DNA of 64,000 nucleotides, taken from NCBI GenBank assembly GCA_947650365.1, contig OX393549.1, forward strand, positions 30,347,209 to 30,411,208, in the 5' to 3' direction. Position 1 is the first letter of the stretch; every line of letters begins with the position of its first letter. A program made the position numbers and the translations under genes. Source of the DNA: Chamaelirium japonicum (Eukaryota > Streptophyta > Magnoliopsida > Liliales > Melanthiaceae). This document shows, one piece after another, positions 50,900-62,564 of the stretch. The notes beneath the pieces are model-generated. The model was not told the origin of the DNA and did no database searches. It saw nothing but the letters and a program-made list of their open reading frames with translations.

Positions 50900-51941
50900 C
50901 AATCTATTCTATTTCATTCGTACGATCCATTCTTACTCATTCGTATGATCCATTCTAATTCATTCGGACGAATGTATCCATTCTAATTTATTCGTACGAT
51001 CCATTCTAATTCATTCGTACGATCCATTCTAATTCATTCGTACGATCCATTCTTACTCATTCGTATGATCCATTCTAATTCATTCGTACGATCCATTCTA
51101 ATTCGTTCGTACAATCCATTCTAATTCATTCACACAATCTATTCTAATTCATTCGTACGATCCATTCTAATTCATTCGTACAATCGTACGAATGAATTAG
51201 AATGGATCGTACGGAATGAATTAGAATGGATTGTATGAATGAATTAGAATGGATACATTCGTGCGAATGAATTAGAATAGATCATACGAATGAGTAAGAA
51301 TGCATCGTACGAATGAAATAGAATGGATTGTACGAATAAATTAGAATGGATCGTACAAATGAATTAGAATGGATCGTACGAATGAATTAGAATGGATCAT
51401 ACGAATGAGTAAGAATGGATCGTACAAATGAAATAGAATGGATTGTACGAATGAATTAGAATGGATCGTACGAATGAATTAGAATGGATCGTGTGAAAGA
51501 ATTAGAATACATTGTATGAATGAATTAGAATGGATCGTATGAATGAATTAGAATGGATCGTGCGAATGAATTCGAATGGATCGCATGATCCATTCGAATA
51601 GAATGGATCGTATGAATGAATTTGAATGGATCGGGCGAATAAATTAGAATGGATTGTAAGAATGAATTAGAATGGATCGTATGAATGAATTAGAATGGAT
51701 CGTAAGAATGAATTAGAATGGATCGTGCGAATGAATTAGAATGGATCGTACGAATGAATTAGAATGGATCGTACGAATGAATTAGAATGGATCATACGAA
51801 TGAATTAGAATGGATCGTACGAATGAGTAAGAATGGATCGTACGAATGAAATAGAATGGATTGTACGAATGAATTAGAATGGATACATTCATGCGAATGA
51901 ATTAAAATGGATCGGACGATTGAATTAGAATGGATCGTACG
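50780..51941. repeat. Reverse block 50780-51182, forward block 51183-51941
   Basis: Post-class-B chain, then a class C junction at 51178-51190 whose left half has decayed to CAATCG. The forward block has CGTACGGAATG (about 51207) and the class G hairpin (51571-51598). Its order matches 7078-7980. Confidence 0.9.
51571..51598. repeat. Class G 28-bp hairpin, copy
   Basis: Identical to 7648-7675; the downstream monomers are CGGGCG and TTGTAAG. Confidence 0.93.
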
Positions 51942-52400
51942 ATTCATTCTAATTCATTCGTACGATCCATTCTTATACATTCGTACGATTCATGCTAATT
52001 CATTCGCACGATCCATTCTAATTCATTCGTACGATCTATTCTTATTCATTCATACGATCCATTCTAATTCATTCGTACAATCCATTCTAATTCATTCATA
52101 CAATCCATTCTAATTCATTCGTATGATCCATTCTAACTCATTCGGTGGATCCATTCTAATTCATTCGTATGATCCATTCTAATTCATTCCCATGATCCAT
52201 TCTAATTTATTCGTACGATCCATTCTATTTCATTCGTACGATCTATTCTAATTCATTCGCACGAATGTAACCATTATAATTCATTCATACGATTCATTCT
52301 AATTCATTCGTATGAGCTATTCTAATTCATTCGTACGATCCATTCTAATTCATTCGTACGATCCATTGTAATTCATTCATACAATCCATTTAGATTCATT
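51942..52400 (-). repeat. CATTCGGTGGATCC module, copy 3 of 3
   Basis: Same string; CGGTGG lies near 52142. Its left edge, GATCGTACGATTC, is the switch also seen at 16265, so the junction was copied with the module. Confidence 0.88.
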
Positions 52401-53134
52401 CGCACAAATGTATCCATTCCAATTCATTCGTACGATCCAGTCTAATTCATTCGTACGATCCATTCTAATTCCTTCGTACGATCCATTCTAATTCATTCAT
52501 ACGATCTATTCTAATTCATTCGTACGATCCATTCTAATTCATTCATACGATCCATTCTAATTCCTTCGTATGATCTATTCTAATTCATTCGTGTGATCTA
52601 TTCTAATTCATTCTAATTCATTCGTACGATCTATTCTAATTCATTCGTACGAATGGATACATTCATGTGAATGAATTAGAATGGATCGTACGAATGAGTA
52701 AGAATTGATCGTACGAATGAAATAGAATGGATTGCACGAATGAATTAGAATGGATCGTACGAATGAATTAGAATGGATCGTGTGAAAGAATTAGAATGGA
52801 TTGTATGAATGAATTAGAATGGATCGTACGAATGAATTAGAATGGATCGTACGAAGGAATTAGAATGGATCGTACGAATGAATTAGAATGGATCGTACGA
52901 AGGAATTAGAATGGATCATACGAATGAAATAGAATGGATCGTACGAATAAATTAGAATGGATACATTCGTCCGAATGAATTAGAATGGATCATACGAATG
53001 AGTAAGAATGGATCGTACGAATGAAATAGCATAGATCGTATGAGTGAATTAGAATGGATTGTATGAATGAATTAGAATGGATCGTATGAATGAATTAGAA
53101 TGGATCGTGCGAATGAATTCGAATGGACCGTACG
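51942..53134. repeat. Reverse block 51942-52648, forward block 52649-53134
   Basis: The reverse part is the third copy of the CATTCGGTGGATCC module (51942-52400), then CCTTCG monomers. The blocks meet at a class A reverse-form junction (52642-52655). The forward part ends at a class B reverse-form junction (about 53107-53140, GGACCGTACGAATTC). Confidence 0.9.
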
Positions 53135-53796
53135 AATTCATTCTAATTCATTCATACAATCCATTCTAATTCTTTCACACGATCTATTCTAATTCATTCG
53201 TAGGATCCATTCTAATTCATTCGTATAATCCATTCTATTTCATTTGTACGATCCATTCTTACTCATTCGTATGATCCATTCTAATTCATTCGTACGATCC
53301 ATTCTAATTCATTTGTACGATCCATTCTAATTTATTCGCACGAATGTATCTATTCTAATTCATTCGTACGATCCATTCTAATTCATTTGCACAATCTATT
53401 CTAATTCATTCATACGATCCATTCTAATTCATTCGCACAAATGTATCCATTCTAATTCATTCATACGATCCATTCTACTTCATTCGTACTATCCGTTCTA
53501 ATTCACTCATACGATTCATTCTAATTCATTCATACGATCCATTCTAATTCATTCTAATTCATTCATACAATCTATTCTATTTCATTCGTACGATCCATTC
53601 TTACTCATTCGTATGACCCATTCTAATTCATTCGGACGAATGTATCCATTCTAATTTATTCGTACGATCCATTCTAATTCATTCGTACGATCCATTCTTA
53701 CTCATTCGTACGATCCATTCTAATTCCTTCGTACGATCCATTCTAATTCATTCGCACGATCCATTCTAATTCTTTCATATAATCCATTCTAATTCT
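53135..53796 (-). repeat. Reverse-orientation satellite block
   Basis: CATACAATCC, CTTTCACACG and CGTAGGATCC first, then GTACTATCCG (about 53487). A truncated AATTCATTCTAATTC unit lies near 53550. It ends at CTTTCGTGCGAATG, where a reverse monomer passes straight into a forward 23-mer. Confidence 0.88.
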
Positions 53797-55846
53797 TTCG
53801 TGCGAATGAATTAGAATGGATACCTATGTGCATATGAATTAGAATGGATCGTACGAATGAATTAGAATGGATCATATTAATGAATTAGAATGGATCGTAC
53901 GAATGAATTAGAATGGATACATTCGTGCGAATGAATTAGAATGGATCGTGCGAATCAATTAGACTGGATCGTGCGAATGAATAAGAATAGATCATACGAA
54001 TGAATTAGAATGGATCGTACGAATTAATTAGAATGGATACATTCGTGCGAATGAATTAGAATGGATTGTATGAATGAATTAGAATGGATCGTACGAATGA
54101 ATTAGAATGGATCATACGAATTAATTAGAATGGATCATACGAATGAATTAGAATGGATCGTACGAATGAATTAGAATGGATCGTACGAATGAATTAGAAT
54201 GGATCGTGCGAATGAATTAGAATGGATCGTACGAATGAATTAGAATGGATACATTTGTGCGAATGAATTAGAATGGATCGTACGAATGAATTAGAATGGA
54301 TCGTATGAATGAATTAGAATGGATCGTACGAACGAATTAGAATGGATCGTGCGAATGAATTAGAATGGATCGTACGAATGAATTAGAATGGATCGTGTGA
54401 AAGAATTAGAATGGATCGTACGAATGAATTAGAATGGATCGTGCGAATGAATTAGAATGGATCGTATGAATGAATTAGAATAGATTTTGTGAATGAATTA
54501 GAACTGATCGTACGAATGAATTAGAATGGATCGTACGAATGAATTAGAATGGATACATTTGTGCGAATGAATTAGAATGGATCGTACAAATGAATTAGAA
54601 TGGATCATATGAATGAATTAGAATGGATACATTTGTGCGAACGAATTAGAATGGATCGTGCGAATCCATTAGACTGGATCGTGCGAATGAATAAGAATGG
54701 ATCATACGAATGAATTAGAATGGATCGTACGAATTAATTAGAATGGATACATTCGTGCGAATGAATTAGAATGGATTGTATGAATGAATTAGAATGGATC
54801 GTACGAATGAATTAGAATGGATCATACGAATTAATTAGAATGGATCAGACGAATGAACTAGAATGGATCGTACGAATGAATTAGAATGGATCGTACGAAT
54901 GAACTAGAATGGATCGTACGAATGAAATAGAATAGATTGTACGAATGAATTAGAATGAATTCGTACGAATGAATTAGAATGGATACATTCGTGCGAATGA
55001 ATTAGAATGGATACATTCGTGCGAAAGAATTAGAATAGATCGTATGAATGAATTAGAATGGATCCTATGAATGAATTAGAATGGATCGTGCGAATGAATT
55101 AGAATGGATCGTACGAATGAATTAGAATGGATCGTGCTAATGAATTAGAATTGATCGAACGAATGAATTGGCATTGATCATGCTAATGAATTAGAATGGA
55201 TCGTACGAATGAATTAGAATGGATCGTACGAATGGATTAGAATGGATCGTATGAATGGATTAGAATGGATACATTCGAGTGAATGAATTAGAATGGATCA
55301 TACGGAATGAATTAGAATGGATTGTATGAATGAATTAGAATGGATCGTGCGAATGAATTAGAATGGATCGTACGAATGAATTAGAATGGATCTTACGAAT
55401 GAATTAGAATGGATCGTACGAATGAGTAAGAATGGATCGTACGAATGAAATAGAATGGATTGTACGAATGAATTAGAATGGATTCGTACGAATGAATTAA
55501 ATGGATACATTCGTGCGAATGAATTAGAATGGATCATACAAATGAGGAAGAATGAATCATACGAATGAAATAGAATAGATTGTACGAATGAATTAGAATG
55601 GATCCTACGAATGAATTAGAATGGATCGTGTGAAAGAATTAGAATGGATTGTATGAATGAATTAGAATGGATCGTACGAATGAATTAGAATGGATCATAC
55701 GAATGAATTAGAATGGATACATTCGTGCGAATGAATTAGAATTGATCGTACGAATGAATTAGAATGGATCGTGCGAATGAATTAGAATGGATCGTACGAA
55801 AGAATTAGAATGGATCGTACGAATGAACTAGAATGGATACATTCGT
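53797..55846 (+). repeat. Forward-orientation satellite block
   Basis: A single GATACCTATGTGCATATG arm (about 53820) is followed by GATCATATTAATG. Two tandem copies of a string with AATCCATTAGACTGG or AATCAATTAGACTGG occur near 53940-54120 and 54650-54840. Double 28-mers and the GTGCTAATG string lie near 54975-55190. Confidence 0.9.
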
Positions 55847-56611
55847 GTGTACGATCCATTCTAATTCATTCATACGGTCCATTCTAATTCATTCGTACGA
55901 TCCATTCTAATTCATTCGCACAAATGTATCCAATCTAATTCATTCGTACGATCCATTCTAATTCATTCGCACGATCCATTCTAATTCATTCGTACGATCC
56001 ATTCTAATTCTTTCACACGATCCATTCAAATTCATTCGTACGATCCATTCTAATTCATTCGCACGGTCCATTCTAATTCATTCGTACGATCCATTCTAAT
56101 TCATTCATACGATCCATTCTAATTCATTCGTACGATCCATTCTAATTCATTCGCACAAATGTATGCATTCTAATTCATTCGTACGATCCATTCTAATTCA
56201 TTCGCACGATCCATTGTAATTCATTCGTACGATCCATTCTAATTCATTCGTACGATCCATTCTAATTCATTCGTATGATCCATTCTAATTAATTCGTATG
56301 ATCCATTCTAATTCATTCATACGATCCATTCTAATTCATTCATACAATCCATTCTAATTCATTCGCACGAATGTATCCATTCTAATTAATTCGTACGATC
56401 CATTCTAATTCATTCGTATGATCTATTCTTATTCATTCGCATGATCCAGTCTAATTGATTCGCACGATCCATTCTAGTTCATTCGCACGAATATATCCAT
56501 TCTAATTCATTCGTACGATCCATTCTAATTCATTAATATGATCCATTCTAATTCATTCGAACGATCCATTCTAATTCATATGCACAAATGTATCCATTCT
56601 AATTAATTCGC
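55847..56611 (-). repeat. Reverse block, copy of 37401-38140
   Basis: The variant order matches 37401-38140, including CTTTCACACG, AATATGATCC and CATATGCACAAATG, with an offset of 18,448 bp that becomes 18,471 bp, a difference of one monomer. Confidence 0.9.
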
Positions 56612-59260
56612 ACGAAAGAATTAGAATGGATTGTATGAAAGAATAGATCGTATGAATGAATTAGAATGGATCGTACGGAATGAATTAGAATGGATTGTAT
56701 GAATGAATTAGAATGGATCGTACGAATGAGTAAGAATGGATCGATTGAATGAATTAGAATGGATCATACGAATGAATTAGAATGGATCGTAAGAATTAAT
56801 TAAAATGGATCATACGAATGAAATAGAATGGATCGTACGAAGGAATTAGAATGGATTGTACGAAGGAATTAGAATGGATCGTACGAATGAATTAGAATGG
56901 ATATATTCGTGCAAATGAATTAGAATGGATCGTATGAATGAATTAGAATGGATCGTATGAGTGAATTAGAACGGATAGTACGAATGAAGTAGAATGGATC
57001 GTATGAATGAATTAGAATGGATACATTCGTGCGAATGAATTAGAATGGATCGTATGAATGAATTAGAATGGATCGTGCGAATGAATTAGAATGGATCGTA
57101 CGAATGAAATAGAATGGATCGTACGAATGAACTAGAATGGATATATTCGTGCGAACGAATTAGAATGGATCGTACGAATGAATTAGAATGGATAATACGA
57201 ATGAATTAGAATGGATCTTACGAATGAATTAGAATGGATCGTACGAATGAATTAGAATGGATCGTACGAATGAATTAGAATGGATACATTCGTGCGAATG
57301 AATTAGAATGGATCGGACGAATGAATTAGAATGGATCGTACGAATGAATTAGAATGGATCAAATGAATGAATTAGAATGGATCGTACGAATAAATTAGAA
57401 TGGATACATTCGTCCGAATGAATTAGAATGGATCGTACGAATGAATTAGAATGGATACATTCGTACGAATGAATTAGAATGGATCGTACGAATGAATTAG
57501 AATGGATCGTACGGAATGAATTAGAATGGATATATTTGAACGAATAAATTAGAATGGATCATACGAATGAATTAGAATGGATCGTATGAATGAATTATAA
57601 TGGATAGTGCGAATGAATTAGAATCGATCGTACGAATGAATTAGAATGGATCGTACGAATGAATTAGAATGGATCATACGAATGAGTAAGAATGGATCGT
57701 ACGAATGAATTAGAATTGATCGTACGAATGAATTAGAATGGATCGTACGAATAAATTAGAATGGATACATTCGTCCGAATGAATTAGAATGGATCATACG
57801 AATGAGTAAGAATGGATCGTACGAATGAAATAGAATAGATTGTACGAACGAATTAGAATGGATCCTACGAATGAATTAGAATGGATCGTGTGAAAGAATT
57901 AGAATGGATTGTATGAATGAATTAGAATGGATCGTATGAATGAATTAGAATGGATCGTACGAATGGATTAGAATGGATCGTACGAATGAATTAGAATGGA
58001 TCGTACGAATGAACTAGAATGGATACATTCGTGCGAATGAATTAGAATGGATCTTACGAATGAATTAGAATGGATCGTACGAATGAATTAGAATGGATCG
58101 TACGAATGAATTAGAATAGATCGTAGGAATGAATTAGAATGGATCGTACGAAGGAATTAGAATGGATCGTACGAATGATTTAGAATGGATCGTATGAATG
58201 AATTAGAATGGATACATTCGTGCGAATGAATTAGAATGGATTGTACGAATGAATTAGAATGGATCGTACGAATGAATTAGAATGGATCGTGTGAAAGAAT
58301 TAGAATGGATTGTATGAATGAATTAGAATGGATCATATGAATGAATTAGAATGGATACATTCGTGCAAATAAATTAGAATGGATCATACGAATGAACTAG
58401 AATGGATCGTACGAATGAATTAGAATGGATCGTACGAATAAATTAGAATGGATCGTATGAATGAATTAGAATGGTTACATTCATGCGAATGAATTATAAT
58501 GGATCGTACGAATGGATTAGAATGGATCGTACGAATGGATTAGAATGGATACATTCGAGCGAATGAATTAGAATGGATCGTACAAATGAATTAGAATGGA
58601 TCGTACGAATGGATTAGAATGGATCCTACGAATGGATTAGAATGGATACCTTTGTGCATATGAATTAGAATGGATCGTACGAATGAATTAGAATGGATCA
58701 TATGAATGAATTAGAATGGATCGTGTGAAAGAATTAGAATTGATTGTATGAATGAATTAGAATAGATCGTATGAATGAATTAGAATGGATCGTACAAATG
58801 AATTAGAATGGATCGTACGAATGAATTAGAATGGATCGTACGGACGAATTAGAATGGATACATTCGTGTGAATGAATTAGAATGGATACATTCGGGCGAA
58901 AGAATTAGTATAGATCGCATGAATGAATTAGAATGGATCCTATGAATGAATTAGAATGGATCGTGCGAATGAATTAGAATGGATCGTACGAATGAATTAG
59001 AATAGATCGTGCTAATGAATTAGAATTGATCGAACGAATGAATTAGCATGGATCGTGCTAATGAATTAGAATGGAACATACGAATGAATTAGAATGGATC
59101 GTGTGAAAGAATTAGAATGGATCGTACGAATGAATTAGAATGGATCGTGCGAATGAATTAGAATGGATCGTACGAATGAATTAGAATGGATCGTACGAAT
59201 GAACTAGAATGGATACATTCGTGCGAATGAATTAGAATGGATCGTACGAATGAATTAGAA
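55849..59260 (+). repeat. 3.4 kb segmental duplication, copy 2
   Basis: Partner of 37401-40860. The duplication spans a reverse-to-forward switch (56611), so the unit copied was an already mixed-orientation piece. Its left edge abuts the private switch CGTGTGTACG (55847). Confidence 0.9.
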
Positions 59261-59692
59261 TGGATCGTACGAATGAATTAGAATGGATCTTACGAATGAA
59301 TTAGAATGGATCGTACGAATGAATTAGAATGGATCGTACGAATGAATTAGAATGGATACATTCGTGCGAATGAATTAGAATGGATCGGACGAATGAATTA
59401 GAATGGATCGTACGAATGAATTAGAATGGATTGTACGAATGAATTAGAATGGATTGTACGAATAAATTAGAATGGATACATTCGTCCGAATGAATTAGAA
59501 TGGATCATACGAATGAGTAAGAATGGATCGTACAAATGAAATAGAATAGATTGTACGAATGAATTAGAATGGATCCTACGAATGAATTAGAATGGATCAT
59601 GTGAAAGAATTAGAATGGATTGTATGAATGAATTAGAATAGATCGTATGAATGAATTAGAATAGATCGTGCGAATGAATTCGAATGGATCGT
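56612..59692 (+). repeat. Forward block, mostly a copy of 38141-40860
   Basis: The copy runs to about 59260, then continues with GATCTTACG, GATCGGACG, CATTCGTCCGAATG and GATCCTACG monomers. It ends at a class B reverse-form junction (about 59668-59705). Confidence 0.92.
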
Positions 59693-60120
59693 ACGAATTC
59701 ATTCTAATTCATTCATACAATCCATTCTAATTCTTTCACACGATCCATTCTAATTCATTCGTACGTTCTATTCTAATTCATTAGCACGATCCATGCTAAT
59801 TCATTCGTTCGATCAATTCTAATTCATTAGCACGATCCATTCTAATTCATTCGTACGATCCATTCTAATTCTTTCGCACGATCCATTCTAATTCATTCAT
59901 AGGATCCATTCTAATTCATTCATTCGATCTATTCTAATTCTTTCGCACGAATGTATCCATTCTAATTCATTCGCACGTATGTATCGATTCTAATTCATTC
60001 GTACGATCCATTCTAATTCATTCGTACGATCCATTCTAATTCATTCGTACGATCCATTCTAATTCATTCATACGATCTATTCTAATTCATTCATACAATC
60101 CATTCTAATTCTTTCACACG

Positions 60121-60345
60121 ATCCATTCAAATTCATTCGTACGATCTATTCTAATTCATTCGCACAATCCATTCTATTTCATTCGTACGATCCATTCTTA
60201 CTCATTCGTATGATCCATTCTAATTCATTCGCACGAATGTATCCATAATGGATCATACGAATGAGTAAGAATGGATCGTACGAATGAAATAGAATGGATT
60301 GTGCGAATGAATTAGAATGGACCGTACGAATGAATTAGAATAGAT
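60121..60345. repeat. Class D palindrome in inverted orientation
   Basis: Arms 60121-60218 and 60248-60345. The 29-bp spacer (60219-60247) is the exact reverse complement of the spacer at 17191-17219. Left of the arm lies CTTTCACACG, the reverse complement of the CGTGTGAAAG to the right of the 17317 copy. So this is an inversion of a longer piece rather than of the spacer alone. Confidence 0.92.
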
Positions 60346-60620
60346 CTTACGAATGAAATAGAATAGATTGTACGAATGAATTAGAATGGATTCGTACGAA
60401 TGAATTAGAATGGATTGTGCGAATGAAATAGAATAGATCGTACGAATGAATTAGAATGGATCGTACGAATGAAATAGAATGGATCTTACGAATGAAATAG
60501 AATAGATTGTACGAATGAATTAGAAAGGATTCGTACGAATGAATTAGAATGGATTGTGCGAATGAAATAGAATAGATCGTACAAATGAATTAGAATGGAT
60601 CGTACGAATGAAATAGAATG
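60343..60620 (+). repeat. 139-bp tandem duplication
   Basis: Copies 60343-60481 and 60482-60620, five 23-mers and one 24-mer each, with only a few differences (for example GAAAGG and ACAAATG in copy 2). Confidence 0.92.
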
Positions 60621-60642
60621 GATTGTGTGAATGAATTAGAAT

Positions 60643-61502
60643 GGTCGCACGAATGTATCCATTCTAATTCATTCGTACGATCCATTCTAATTCATTCGTA
60701 TGATCCATTCTAATTCATTCGTATGATCCATTCTGATTAATTCGTATGATCCATTCTAATTAATTCGTACGATCCATTCTAATTCATTCATACAATCCAT
60801 TCTAATTCATTCGTACGATCCATTCTAATTCACTCATACGATCCATTCTAATACATTCGTACGATCCATTCTAATTCATTTGCACGAATATATCCATTCT
60901 AATTCATTCGTACGATCCATACTAATTCCTTCGTACGATCCATTCTAATTCATTCGTACGATCTATTCTAATTCATTCGTACGATCCTTTCTAATTCATT
61001 CGTACGATCCATTCTAATTCCTTCGTACGATCCATTCTAATTTATTCGTACGATCCATTCTAATTCATTCGTACAATCTATTCTAATTCATTCGTACGAA
61101 TGGATACATTCGTGTGAATGAATTAGAATGGATCGTACGAATGAGTAAGAATGGATCGTACGAATGAAATAGAATGGATTGCACGAATGAATTAGAATGG
61201 ATCGTACGAATGAATTAGAATGGATCGTACGAAGGAATTAGAATGGATCGTACGAATGAGGTAGAATGGATCGTACGAATGAATTAGAATAGATCGTACG
61301 AATGAATTAGAATGGACCATACGAAGGAATTAGAATGGATCGTACGAATTAATTAGAATGGATCGTGCTATTGAATTAGAATTGATCGAACGAATGAATT
61401 AGCATGGATCGTGCTAATGAATTAGAATGGAACGTACGAGTGAATTAGAATGGATCGTGTGAAAGAATTAGAATGGATTGTATGAATGAATTAGAATGAA
61501 TT
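60643..61502. repeat. Reverse block 60643-61095, forward block 61096-61502
   Basis: The reverse part has CACGAATATATCC and CCTTCG monomers leading to a class A reverse-form junction (61089-61102). The forward part has the post-class-A chain, then GTGCTATTG, GATCGAACG, TAGCATGG and a class B junction (about 61495-61520). Confidence 0.9.
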
Positions 61503-62564
61503 CGTACGATCCATTCGAATTCATTCGCATGATCCATTCTAATTCATTCATACGATCCATTCTAATTCATTCATACAATCCATTCTAATTCTTTCACACG
61601 ATCCATTCTAATTCATTCGTAGGATCCATTCTAATTCATTCGTACAATCTATTCTATTTCATTCGTACGATCCATTCTTACTCATTCGTATGATCCATTC
61701 AAATTCATTCGGACGAATGTATCCATTCTAATTTATTCGTACGATCCATTCTAATTCATTCGTATGATCCATTCTAATTCATTCGTATGATCTATTCTAA
61801 TTCATTCGTACGATCCATTCTAATTTCATTCGTACGATCCATTCTAATTCATTCGCTCGAATGTATCTATTCTAATCCATTCGTATGATCCATTCTAATC
61901 CATTCGTACGATCCATTCTAATTCATTCGCATGAATGTAACCATTCTAATTCATTCATTTGATCCATTCTAATTCATTCGTACGATCCATTCTAATTCAT
62001 TCGTCCGATCCATTCTAATTCATTCGCACGAATGTATCCATTCTAATTCATTCGTACGATCCATTCTAATTCATTCGTACGATCCATTCTAATTCATTCG
62101 TAAGATCCATTCTAATTCATTCGTATGATCCATTCTAATTCATTCGTACGATCCATTCTAATTCATTCGCACGAATGTATCCATTCTAGTTCATTCGTAC
62201 GATCCATTCTAATTCGCATGAATGTAACCATTCTAATTCATTCATTTGATCCATTCTAATTCATTCGTCCGATCCATTCTAATTCATTCGCACGAATATA
62301 TCCATTCTAATTCATTCGTACTATCCATTCTAATTCATTCGTAAGATCCATTCAAATTCATTCGTACGATCCATTCTAATTCATTTGTACGATCCATTCT
62401 AATTCATTCGCATGAATGTATCCATTCTAGTTCATTCGTACGATCCATTCTAATTCATTCGTATGATCAATTCTAATTTATTCGCACGATCCATTCTAAT
62501 TCATTCGTACGATCAATTCTAATTCATTCGCACGAATGTATCCATTCTAATTCATTCGTACGAT
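61503..62564 (-). repeat. Reverse-orientation satellite block
   Basis: Post-class-B chain, a 24-bp CTAATTTCATTCG monomer (about 61810), then CGCTCGAATG and CATGAATGTAACC with CATTTGATCC, present twice (about 61929 and 62216). It ends at a class E reverse-form junction (GATCCTGAATTAG, 62562-62574). Confidence 0.9.
61929..62490 (-). repeat. 287-bp tandem duplication
   Basis: CGCATGAATGTAACC starts at about 61929 and again at 62216. The second copy has one monomer fewer after CATTTGATCC, and CGCATGAATG, CTAGTTC near its end (about 62410). A related single-copy version follows at 63420-63940. Confidence 0.82.

Larger units (their letters stand above)
59693..60642. repeat. Reverse block 59693-60245, forward block 60246-60642
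   Basis: The reverse part has the ATTAGCACG, CATGCTAATTC, GTTCGATC string. The blocks meet in the inverted class D palindrome (60121-60345). The forward part is a 139-bp tandem pair (60343-60620) containing GGATTCGTACG 24-mers. Confidence 0.9.

Noticed and set aside
51907-52113. 68-codon open frame on the plus strand
   Set aside because: It crosses the forward-to-reverse switch at 51941 and consists only of monomers; chance absence of stops.
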